Origin: Bacteroidales bacterium
Lineage (GTDB): Bacteria; Bacteroidota; Bacteroidia; Bacteroidales; WCHB1-69
Assembly: GCA_017649855.1 (NCBI GenBank)
Contig: JAGCGA010000040.1
Coordinates: 19,292-83,291 of the forward strand
Length of the DNA: 64,000 bases
Direction: 5' to 3'
Shown in pieces: positions 55,327 through 62,868 of this stretch. Each line of letters starts with the position of its first letter. The stretch's first letter is position 1. The position numbers and the translations under genes were made by a program. The notes under the pieces were generated by a model. That model worked only from the letters and a program-made list of their open reading frames with translations. It was not told the origin of the DNA and did not search any database.

Positions 55327-57996
55327 ATGAATAACATGAGAAAAATCGTGATGATTACCGCCTTATGTTTGGCGACTTGCACCCTTTGGGCGCAAAACGA
55401 AGTGAGTTTGGTCGTGTCCGGTGAGGGCAAGGACAAAGAGGAAGCCACTTTCAAGGCTTTGCGTAGTGCTGTTGAACAAGCGTACGGCACGTTTGTCTCA
55501 GCCAACACCACAGTGCTGAATGACCAGTTGGTGGCGGATGAGATTGTATCGCTCTCTTCGGGCAATATCCAAAAGTATGAATATGTGAGCGAGAACAAGA
55601 TGCCAAACGGTAATACATTAGTCACCCTCTCAGCCACGGTGAGTATTGACAAATTAGTCTCCTTCGCTGAAAGCAAGGGTATGGAAGCAGAGTTGAAAGG
55701 AGGGCTCTTTGCGATGAACATCAAAAAGATGGAATTCGACAAGAAAGCCGAAGAAAAGGCTGTGGATAATCTATGCAAACAACTCGAGACAATGTTGCCA
55801 ACGCTGTTTGATTATGAAATAAAGGTAACGGAACCTAAAGTTTCTGTGATTCCAAAAAAGGGATACGATGGAGGAGGCTATGCTTATGATCCGAATAAAG
55901 TGTCAGATTACGAAGTCGATTTTGAGGTGTTTGTTTCTCCGACGGAAAATCTATTGTCATTTTATTCGATTTTAGCAAATACATTATATGAAATAGGCTT
56001 AAGCGAATCAGAATACACCAAATATAAATTTATTAATATGCCTGTTTTTTCTTTGGGTTATGGTTTTCAGTTTGGATATATTGAAACTGCTATTGAACAT
56101 TATGTTAACAATTATGTTTCTTCAAATGAGCATTCAAACAAACATCATTTCTTATCAGATTTTCAAAAGAAAAATGCAGACGATGTTGTATATGTAAAAA
56201 AAAATCTTTACAAAACATTTGACAACCATACTTACAACATAAATGAGTTCTCTGCTGAAGAACTAAGAGAGTTGAAACAATCAGTAGTTCATGTAAGTAG
56301 ACTTAATATTAGAGGAATGTTTCAATACACAGAAGAGAGTCTCAAAAAAATATTCTTTCGATCAGAAAAATCAATTGACGTAATTAATGATCTTATTGAT
56401 TCGAGCTTATTTGAACTATACAATTTTGTAATCAGCGATGATTTAAGGGATTTCGAATTGTTTGTAACCCCCATAAATGTACAGGACCGTAGTCTCGGCA
56501 TCAACTTACCTAATTGGCTTGTTGAGGATCAGTATAGTTCCTATATTCATTTTACTTCTTTTGAGCTTGATCGGGGAAATTATGTTGGTTATTGTCTTGA
56601 TGCTGAGATGACGAGAGGTGAGAAAGAAAGAACAAATCACTTTCTTCTACTACTGGACATTCCAAACAACCATCATTCGCCCAATTATGATTTTTCTCGT
56701 CAATTCGATCGAAAAAAACAACCTTATAATGACGGAAGAAAATATAACGACAATTTTCATCCTGACGAATACAAATGTCTGGGAATATATGGAGAAACAA
56801 CATGTACCGGGCTACACCTCTTAAAAGGTAAATTGTTCTATGAGAAAGAGGAAATCTCAAAAATCACTCACATTTCTGTCAGCAAGCCCATTGCCGATAA
56901 CAATATTAACACTAGCACCGAATCTGCACCCCAGGAATCAAATAACAGCAGTCTGGTCGACGAAGAAATTGTCCAAATACAATCTAAGCTGCCTCTTTAC
57001 AATGACACGCTACAGCAAGCCGTCAATGAATACAACACATTGCTGAAGCAATATCCTTACAACTATAAAAAGAACCGTATAGCATATACATTGTCTTCAG
57101 AGTTGCCAAACGATGAATTTTTTTTGAAAGACACTTTGCACACATTATTGAATATCATAAGCGAAAAAACAGCCCAGCTGGTGGAGCGTTACAAAAAGGA
57201 TTCTCTTGAGTTCAAGCAGATGAGCCAATCGTTGCAGGATAAAATAAATGAAGCAAATGCACAATTGCTAAATTATCCATACAACCTGCAAAAACTGACA
57301 CTCAAGGACAGTCTTTCTTTCACTCTGTTCGGAAAAACGGAAGAGCTCACCAACGAGTTGCGCACGAAAATAGCGAATCTTCCTAAAATGCAGGAACAGA
57401 TTGAAAGGGAAGTTTACGAAAAACTAATGGAAGAAGACCCGCAACGTTTCACAGAAATCTATTTCACCCAAAACCCATCAAAAAAACAGGAGGCCGACAA
57501 ATCATACATAGAGTGCCGTTGCAAATACAAAGAACGTTTGGTTTTTGATATGGCGTTTATCCATAACACATTAACTGATTGCGACTGCCGGGAAAAGGAA
57601 TATCAAATCGTTTCAGAATTCTTTCACTCTCGCGAGGACTTCGACCAAATGTTTAACCAAGAGGAATCAGCCTATAATATGGAGCTTAACAATCTTAAAT
57701 CAATGATGGCCGATAAGAAAGCCATTGAGGAAATCCTGTTTAACAGCAAACAACTGAATTTTAAGAAATCCATGCTAACATCCAACGAAGATCTGAAATC
57801 TGTCGTGAACAGAATCAATGAGCATAAAGGCAAGTACTATTATGCGGATGTCATAGATGCCGTCTTCAAACTCAATGATAAGCTTGCCAAAGAATGGGAA
57901 AAGAACGGCATCTACTTTAAATCGAAAGCGGAGATGTTTGAATATTGGATTAGTGAAGAGTATGACAAGGTGTTGAAAGCAAGGAAAAAAGAGTAA
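55327..57996 (+). CDS. Large exported protein with LPP20/FlgT-like N-terminus
   Basis: 889 residues. Signal peptide NNMRKIVMITALCLATCTLWAQ; then SLVVSGEGKDKEEATFKALRSAVEQAYGTF and GNTLVTLSATVSIDKLVSF, a pattern seen in FlgT-N/LPP20-like proteins of the envelope. A middle part (about residues 175-520) is AT-rich and aromatic, unlike known families I recall. The last third is charged and probably coiled-coil (KEYQIVSEFFHSREDFDQMF). The exact start is unsure: 55327 and 55336 are both sensible, 55300 less so. It shares its N-terminal style with the small last gene of the unit at 58709. Confidence 0.65.
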   Translation: MNNMRKIVMITALCLATCTLWAQNEVSLVVSGEGKDKEEATFKALRSAVEQAYGTFVSANTTVLNDQLVADEIVSLSSGNIQKYEYVSENKMPNGNTLVTLSATVSIDKLVSFAESKGMEAELKGGLFAMNIKKMEFDKKAEEKAVDNLCKQLETMLPTLFDYEIKVTEPKVSVIPKKGYDGGGYAYDPNKVSDYEVDFEVFVSPTENLLSFYSILANTLYEIGLSESEYTKYKFINMPVFSLGYGFQFGYIETAIEHYVNNYVSSNEHSNKHHFLSDFQKKNADDVVYVKKNLYKTFDNHTYNINEFSAEELRELKQSVVHVSRLNIRGMFQYTEESLKKIFFRSEKSIDVINDLIDSSLFELYNFVISDDLRDFELFVTPINVQDRSLGINLPNWLVEDQYSSYIHFTSFELDRGNYVGYCLDAEMTRGEKERTNHFLLLLDIPNNHHSPNYDFSRQFDRKKQPYNDGRKYNDNFHPDEYKCLGIYGETTCTGLHLLKGKLFYEKEEISKITHISVSKPIADNNINTSTESAPQESNNSSLVDEEIVQIQSKLPLYNDTLQQAVNEYNTLLKQYPYNYKKNRIAYTLSSELPNDEFFLKDTLHTLLNIISEKTAQLVERYKKDSLEFKQMSQSLQDKINEANAQLLNYPYNLQKLTLKDSLSFTLFGKTEELTNELRTKIANLPKMQEQIEREVYEKLMEEDPQRFTEIYFTQNPSKKQEADKSYIECRCKYKERLVFDMAFIHNTLTDCDCREKEYQIVSEFFHSREDFDQMFNQEESAYNMELNNLKSMMADKKAIEEILFNSKQLNFKKSMLTSNEDLKSVVNRINEHKGKYYYADVIDAVFKLNDKLAKEWEKNGIYFKSKAEMFEYWISEEYDKVLKARKKE

Positions 57997-58038
57997 GGAA
58001 ATGACTATGAAGTTTATTCATCAATAAAATCAAAAAAA

Positions 58039-58692
58039 ATGGAAGATAACACTAGTAAAATCAATTTCAATCCATGGGTGGGTAAAAATTACGAGCAAGG
58101 CATCAACGGAAAAAAAGTTTTGGTTTTAGGCGAAAGCCATTATTGCGCTCCTGTGGAAAGCAGACGCTGCACCGGCCATATTTGCAATCAGGAAAATGCA
58201 AAAAAATGTTCAGATTTCACCATAGAAACGATGAATGAATTTGTTTACAGCTATTGGGGAGGGAAGTACCAACAGACTTTCCTTACGTTTGAGAGGCAGG
58301 TCACAAACAAGGAGTTGTCGCAGGAGGAACGAGAAGAATTCTGGAACAGTTTGATGTTCTACAACTACTTGCAATATGCACTTGAAGGTCCGAGACAGGA
58401 ACCTTCTCCCACACAATGGAAGATGTGGGCACAATCAGAAGAAGCTTTTGAGGAACTTCTGCAAAAATATTTGCCCGATAAAATTATTGTGTGGGGGAAG
58501 CGGCTGTTTGAAGCCCTGCCCGAATGGGACAGTTCCTTAGAAACACTCGTTACCGAAGATGGTCAACAGGCACCTGTTAGAGATTATCATTTTCAAGGCA
58601 AAACAATTTCTGCCCTACAGGTTTATCATCCTGCAATGCCTAATGGGAAAGCAAGAGGTTGGCATGAATTTTACAAGCTCTTCTTAAAATAA
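58039..58692 (+). CDS. Uracil-DNA-glycosylase-like protein
   Basis: A 217-residue cytoplasmic protein without a signal peptide. GKKVLVLGESHYC near residue 25, the Cys-rich stretch SRRCTGHICNQENAKKC, and YHPAMPNGKARGW near the end recall the uracil-DNA glycosylase superfamily, in which an LVLGE-like first motif and an HP-S/A motif near the end surround the base pocket. Resemblance is weak, so this is a fold guess. It is the only non-exported product in the DUF6175 unit. Confidence 0.55.
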   Translation: MEDNTSKINFNPWVGKNYEQGINGKKVLVLGESHYCAPVESRRCTGHICNQENAKKCSDFTIETMNEFVYSYWGGKYQQTFLTFERQVTNKELSQEEREEFWNSLMFYNYLQYALEGPRQEPSPTQWKMWAQSEEAFEELLQKYLPDKIIVWGKRLFEALPEWDSSLETLVTEDGQQAPVRDYHFQGKTISALQVYHPAMPNGKARGWHEFYKLFLK

Positions 58693-58708
58693 CCTCAATT
58701 CAAATATT

Positions 58709-59167
58709 ATGAAAAAACTTCTGATTAATCTACTATTTCTGTTCGCCGCGCTATGCGCTGGTGCCCAGGGCTTCAACAACGACAAGACCGAACTGTCTAT
58801 GTTTGTGGAACGGATGTACCGAAACGCACCGTTCGAGGGTGTGAAAGTGATGCAGGACTACGACAACGAGTACATTCTCTCCGTAGTGGTGCTGCCTGTG
58901 GCCAACTACAGTTCCGAGTCGGATATGAACCGTGTGGCTATGGTAAAGGCGCAACGGCAGGTCAGCACCTTCTTCAACGGTTCCACCATCACGTCCGACC
59001 TCGTCATCACCACCTCCGAGAATCCCGTAGATGAATCCGTCACCACTACTCTCACTGAAATCATCCGTGAACGCTCCATCGGCTATGTCCGCCAACTGGA
59101 GTTGCTCACCAACTTCTCTGTGGAGCAGGGCGCGAGAAAAGTGTTTGTCTTTTACAAGAAGTTGTAG
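58709..59167 (+). CDS. Small exported protein, last gene of the DUF6175 unit
   Basis: The 152-residue protein has a signal peptide (MKKLLINLLFLFAALCAGAQ). The mature part (FVERMYRNAPFEGVKVMQDY, then MNRVAMVKAQRQVSTFFNG and ERSIGYVRQLELLTNF) resembles the N-terminal domain of the large protein at 55327 and LPP20-like domains. Function unknown; the unit as a whole suggests an envelope complex. Sequence 59168-59270 holds no confident gene. Confidence 0.7.
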   Translation: MKKLLINLLFLFAALCAGAQGFNNDKTELSMFVERMYRNAPFEGVKVMQDYDNEYILSVVVLPVANYSSESDMNRVAMVKAQRQVSTFFNGSTITSDLVITTSENPVDESVTTTLTEIIRERSIGYVRQLELLTNFSVEQGARKVFVFYKKL

Positions 59168-59270
59168 AAAGAAAGCCGTCATCATCTTCCTCGTCCTCGG
59201 CATCCTCATCGGCGGCCTGATGACTTTCGAGGAGTAGCTTCGCCCAAAAAAACACTTTACACATTTTGCG

Positions 59271-59287
59271 TTACGCATTTTGCGTAA
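59271..59287. promoter_or_regulatory. Candidate operator: perfect inverted repeat TTACGCATTTTGCGTAA
   Basis: A 17-bp perfect inverted repeat (7-bp arms, TTT centre) lies 16 bases before the -7 box at 59303-59311, over the expected -33 region. A partial direct copy CATTTTGCGT precedes it. A repressor bound here could block the ATPase promoter. Confidence 0.5.
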
Positions 59288-59302
59288 TTGAAGAAAAATG
59301 TG

Positions 59303-59311
59303 TATCTTTGC
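59303..59311 (+). promoter_or_regulatory. -7 box (TATCTTTGC) for the ATPase gene
   Basis: Matches TAnnTTTGC, 22 bases before ATG 59334; the in-frame start at 59298 lies upstream of it and is rejected. Confidence 0.75.
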
Positions 59312-59333
59312 AGCCGTTATAAAACAAACTGTC

Positions 59334-60461
59334 ATGGATAACCCATTCATTATCAAATCGTACGAAAGAAAGGAATTGTTCTGCGATCGCGAAGAAGAAC
59401 TCCAACAACTGCTTCGCAATGCCACCGGCCACACCGACACCACTCTTATCTCACAAAGACGTATCGGTAAAACCGGACTGATTCTGCGGCTATTTGACGA
59501 ACTGTCGTTCACACATCCCGATATCCAGACCATCTATATGGATATTTTCGCCTCCCAAAGTTTGGACGATTTCATCAAGATGATGGCGGAAGCGGCTATG
59601 CGGGCATTCCGTCCCAAAAGCTCCATATTGGACAAGCTTATGATTTTCATCAAGTCGCTCCGTCCGCAGATTTCATTTGATCCCATTACGGGCGAACCAC
59701 AACTGCAGATTTCCTACCAGACAACCCACGAAAAAGAGTACACCCTGCGTGGCCTGTTCGAGTTTTTGGACGGCCAAAACACCCCCATCGTGATGGCTAT
59801 TGACGAGTTCCAGCAAATCCGCGAATACCCGGAACAAAATATGGAGGCACTGCTGCGCACCTATATACAACAAACAAAGAACATCACCTTTGTCTTTTGC
59901 GGCAGTAAAAAACACATAATGGCCGACATTTTCACCAATGAACGCAAACCGTTTTACTCCAGTACCGCCTTCTTGGCCCTTGACAAAATCTCTATAGAAA
60001 AATACAAGGCTTTCATTGTCAATCTTTTTAATAAAAGGAATCGCAACATTCAGCCCGAAGCGGCGGATTTTATACTTGAATGGACTCACAGGCACACCTA
60101 TTACACCCAGCAACTTTGTCACACAATTTATAACAACGGTGCCATCAATATAGGGCTTGACGAAGTGAAAAACGCCTGCGCCCAGTTGCTACAGCAAGGG
60201 GAGGCTGTGTACCTCCAATATCGCCAGATGCTAACCGAAAAACAGTGGCGGTTTCTCATCTCTATCGCCAAAGAGGGTAAAGTCACACAAATTACCGCCG
60301 GCGATTTTTTGAGAAAACATAAAATCGGAACCCCGTCCTCCGTACAACGCCTCGCCGATTCTTTGTGCGAAAAAGGATTGTTGAATGCAGAGACCTCTCT
60401 TCACCGTACTGAATATACGGTCAACGATGTTTTCTTTTCGCATTGGTTAGAACGACTTTGA
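59334..60461 (+). CDS. AAA-type ATPase (archaeal-ATPase family) with C-terminal winged helix
   Basis: The 375-residue protein has NPFIIKSYERKELFCDREEE at the N-terminus, a P-loop variant SQRRIGKTGLI, and Walker B VMAIDEFQ, followed by CGSKKHIM (sensor 1). The C-terminus reads like a winged helix (ITAGDFLRKHKIGTPSSVQR) as in this STAND-like family of Bacteroidota. These proteins are of unknown role, sometimes with nucleases or in defence contexts. A possible operator lies in its promoter. Expression as a single gene; the PLD gene starts 12 bases after it. Confidence 0.87.
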   Translation: MDNPFIIKSYERKELFCDREEELQQLLRNATGHTDTTLISQRRIGKTGLILRLFDELSFTHPDIQTIYMDIFASQSLDDFIKMMAEAAMRAFRPKSSILDKLMIFIKSLRPQISFDPITGEPQLQISYQTTHEKEYTLRGLFEFLDGQNTPIVMAIDEFQQIREYPEQNMEALLRTYIQQTKNITFVFCGSKKHIMADIFTNERKPFYSSTAFLALDKISIEKYKAFIVNLFNKRNRNIQPEAADFILEWTHRHTYYTQQLCHTIYNNGAINIGLDEVKNACAQLLQQGEAVYLQYRQMLTEKQWRFLISIAKEGKVTQITAGDFLRKHKIGTPSSVQRLADSLCEKGLLNAETSLHRTEYTVNDVFFSHWLERL

Positions 60462-60473
60462 CATTTTTGTATT

Positions 60474-60986
60474 ATGCTCACCTACATCTCCAATACCGAC
60501 CATTACAACATCGTCCTCTCCCGCGTGGCCTCCGTCAGGAAGTCGCTGTGGATTGGCACGGCGGACATCAAGGACCTCTACGTGAAAGTCGGGGACGGCA
60601 CGATGCCGTTCCTCGCGGTTTTGGCGCAGTTAGTGCGCACGGGCGTGGAGGTACGCCTCATCCACGCCAAGGAGCCGGGTCCGGCCTTCCGCGAGGACTT
60701 CGACAAGTACCCGTCGTTGGCAAGCGGGCTGGAACGGGTGCTTTGTCCGCGGGTCCACTTTAAGATGCTGGTCTTCGACGGCAGCGCGATCTATTTCGGC
60801 AGTGCGAACCTCACCGGCGCGGGCATCGGCATGAAAGGGACCAACACCCGCAACTTCGAGGCGGGTATCCTCACCGACGAGCCCGAATTAGTGCAGCAAG
60901 CCATGCAACAGTTTGACGAGGTGTGGATGGGACTGCACTGCGGGAAGTGCCTGCGGCGAAAGTATTGCGGTGACCCGATAGCGTAA
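60474..60986 (+). CDS. Single-HKD PLD-like nuclease/phosphodiesterase
   Basis: The 170-residue protein has one complete HKD motif: His95, Lys97, Asp102 in VHFKMLVFDG, then GSANLTG with Gly109, Ser110, Asn112. One motif implies a dimer, as in the nuclease Nuc or BfiI. The end, residues 156-166 (HCGKCLRRKYC), holds three Cys and a His and may bind zinc. No signal peptide, so it acts in the cytoplasm, perhaps on DNA. It lies 12 bases after the ATPase gene and is probably cotranscribed with it. Confidence 0.83.
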   Translation: MLTYISNTDHYNIVLSRVASVRKSLWIGTADIKDLYVKVGDGTMPFLAVLAQLVRTGVEVRLIHAKEPGPAFREDFDKYPSLASGLERVLCPRVHFKMLVFDGSAIYFGSANLTGAGIGMKGTNTRNFEAGILTDEPELVQQAMQQFDEVWMGLHCGKCLRRKYCGDPIA

Positions 60987-61023
60987 TGGCACCACCAAGC
61001 CACACATTGGCACACCCCAACCC

Positions 61024-61032
61024 TATCTTTGC
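61024..61032 (+). promoter_or_regulatory. -7 box (TATCTTTGC), upstream of the exonuclease gene
   Basis: Matches TAnnTTTGC but lies about 180 bases before the start; a weaker second box is nearer. Confidence 0.45.
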
Positions 61033-61132
61033 CGCATCAAAACAACGAAGAGATGACCGCAAGAACTATGACTTATCACGAATTATCACACAACCTCACT
61101 TTCAACAAAGATGCAAATTTTGTACCTTTGCC

Positions 61133-61141
61133 CCGATTTTT
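61133..61141 (+). promoter_or_regulatory. -7 box (TACCTTTGC) for the DEDDh exonuclease gene
   Basis: Matches TAnnTTTGC, 69 bases before the start. The leader between them is made of CACTAATCACTGTTCAC-like words, an inverted version of the repeat phrase at 2515-2552. Confidence 0.55.
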
Positions 61142-61210
61142 AATTGTTGAATGTAAAACTAATCACCAACCACTAATCACTGTTCACTGATCACTAAACA
61201 CTAATCTCCA

Positions 61211-61705
61211 ATGACCGACTTTGCAGCCATAGACTTCGAGACCGCCAATGGTCAGCCTTGCAGCGTGTGCAGCGTGGGCGTGGTGGTGGTGCGCGGCGGC
61301 GTCATCACCGACACCTTCTATTCACTCGTCCATCCCGAACCTGACTACTACGCCTGGTTCTGCCAGGAGGTGCACGGCCTCTCGCACGAGGACACCGACA
61401 ACGCCCCCATCTTCCCCGTGGTGTGGCGACAGATCGAACCGCTGATCGAAGGGTTGCCCCTCGTGGCGCACAACAGTCCTTTTGACGAGGGCTGCCTCAA
61501 GGCCGTGTTTCGCGTCTATCAGATGGACTATCCCGACTACCAGTTCTTCTGCACCTGCCAGGCTTCGCGCCGCCACTTCGGCCGACGATTGCCAAACCAC
61601 CAGCTGCACACCGTGGCCGAGGCCTGCGGCTGCCCGATGACGAACCACCACCACGCCCTCGCCGACGCAGAGGCCTGCGCGAAAATCGCAATACAACTGC
61701 TGTAG
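61211..61705 (+). CDS. DEDDh 3'-5' exonuclease (DnaQ-like)
   Basis: A 164-residue stand-alone exonuclease domain with ExoI DFET (Asp8, Glu10), ExoII HNSPFD (Asp92) and ExoIII HHALADAE (His148, Asp152). It resembles the epsilon subunit of DNA polymerase III or small RNase T-like exonucleases, removing 3' nucleotides. No helicase or polymerase part is fused, and no binding motif for the clamp was seen. Codon use is GC-rich, like the core genes. Confidence 0.9.
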   Translation: MTDFAAIDFETANGQPCSVCSVGVVVVRGGVITDTFYSLVHPEPDYYAWFCQEVHGLSHEDTDNAPIFPVVWRQIEPLIEGLPLVAHNSPFDEGCLKAVFRVYQMDYPDYQFFCTCQASRRHFGRRLPNHQLHTVAEACGCPMTNHHHALADAEACAKIAIQLL

Positions 61706-62353
61706 GGACGACAATAGGAGGAGATGAGACAACAACTGGGACATCATCATAAAAAAGGGGAACTATATACCTGATGGCACAGCCTCCCCTTTCGCGGCGA
61801 GCACGACACATTCATCTTGGCAGATGTCATCCGCGCCGCGACCGATCTCCCGCATACGTCTTCACCCGGACTACCGAGCTGTATCCCCTACGGGGAACTG
61901 CAAGCCCGCACAGGTGCGTCCGAGCGCTATGGCGACCGACCTGCGCACAGGCAATGTGGAATCAAGAAAATGTTTCGCCATGGAGCACGCGGGCGGGAAG
62001 GCCGACATGCGGTGCGGACGCGGCGTGAATGGCCGGCCTCCAACAGCGGCGTGCAAAGGCGCTTGCGTTTACAAAAATGCAAAGCCTTCGGAGTAAGTTT
62101 CCTTTTTGCTCCGGCCGGCATTTTTGTTCACGTTTGCCGCCGCTGTCAGAGGGCGGACAGAGCGGGCGGATTTCATGTCGGCTTGATCTTTTGTCAACTT
62201 TTCTATCAAGAGAAAAGTTGAAGACTATAATTATTTAATAAACTGACACTTTCAACAAACCACAATGATTCTCTTTGCAAAGAAATTTCGAACAAAGAGA
62301 TTTTGTTTTTCACCATCACTTTTGTGCCATCATGTATATAATTACCAAAAACA
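61706..62353. other. Gene-free stretch with repeat fragments
   Basis: No convincing gene. It begins with a solo end of the element found at 33.9 kb (TATACCTGATGGCAC at 61766-61780, then CCCCTTTCGCGGCGAGC). It then has a REP-family piece: CTACCGAGCT at 61871-61880 followed by hairpin TCCCC/GGGGA at 61884-61896. The part 61900-62220 is GC-rich with frames open in several phases, none with a recognised family. 62220-62353 is AT-rich. Best read as a repeat graveyard between genes. Confidence 0.6.
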
Positions 62354-62362
62354 TACCTTTGC
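62354..62362 (+). promoter_or_regulatory. -7 box (TACCTTTGC) before a very small ORF
   Basis: Matches TAnnTTTGC; the next start codon is at 62411. Confidence 0.5.
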
Positions 62363-62410
62363 CGCATCAATGAAGCATGGAATGAAAAAGCTAAAGAAGA
62401 CACCTCATAT

Positions 62411-62512
62411 ATGCTGATCAGAAACAACATGGAAACATTGTCAAAAACGGAATATTCCACGGACAAGAAACTATTGGAGGACGCCACCGCCTTTTTGGCG
62501 ATGAAGGGGTAA
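62411..62512 (+). CDS. Possible 33-residue peptide gene or truncated gene
   Basis: A short open frame behind a -7 box. The product MLIRNN then METLSKTEYSTDKKLLEDAT, ending FLAMKG, is charged and helical, with codon use like real genes. It stops 12 bases before the repeat element at 62524, which could have cut off a longer gene. An alternative start is ATG 62429. Could be a small toxin/antitoxin-like protein or a remnant; not recognised. Confidence 0.35.
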   Translation: MLIRNNMETLSKTEYSTDKKLLEDATAFLAMKG

Positions 62513-62523
62513 GCGGAGGCATC

Positions 62524-62685
62524 CGTTTCTACCAAGCGGTCGCCCCTGCAGGGACTATTCGGGAATCATGCCGATGTCCCGACCCGTAACATGCATCGCA
62601 ATGTCCCGACAGGGACAAAAGCTCGGTAGAAAGGGGGCATTTCGGTTGCCACAGACCCCGGTAGGGGTCAAAGCTCGGTAGAAAT
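62524..62685. repeat. REP-family element with inverted ends
   Basis: TTTCTACCAAGC (62526-62537) is the imperfect inverted partner of GCTCGGTAGAAA (62621-62632); a second GCTCGGTAGAAA ends near 62684. Inside are GTCCC/GGGAC hairpins and GACCCC/GGGGTC at 62654-62669. It shares ATGTCCCG-AGGGACAAAAGCTCGGTAG with the array units at 45.2 kb. It lies between the small ORF and the hsp20 gene. Confidence 0.8.
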
Positions 62686-62766
62686 TTTGTCACAAAATCC
62701 GACATCTTGTCACCAAAACGGACAATTTGTCCACATTTGCCGTTTTTTTTGGCACAGAAAACGGCC

Positions 62767-62781
62767 TGGCACGCGGTTTGT
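62767..62781 (+). promoter_or_regulatory. Sigma-54-like promoter for hsp20
   Basis: TGGCACG-N4-TTGT fits the -24/-12 pattern TGGCACG-N4-TTGC with one mismatch. It lies about 88 bases before the hsp20 start. No TAnnTTTGC box is seen in between. Confidence 0.6.
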
Positions 62782-62868
62782 GTTATAGGTAGCGTCGCCG
62801 ATGCGAGAGCAGAGACGGACAGAAAAGAAAAAAATAAAAGTATAACAATAAAAAGAAAGGAGTTCATT

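Noticed and set aside
59168..59237. Short hydrophobic tail (AVIIFLVLGILIGGLM) in frame after the small exported protein gene
   Set aside because: No start codon close by in that frame other than deep inside the preceding gene; too little support for a small membrane protein.
61817..62221. 134-codon GC-rich frame and neighbours in the gene-free stretch
   Set aside because: Arg/Cys/Gly-rich frames open in several phases at once over repeat fragments, without a promoter.
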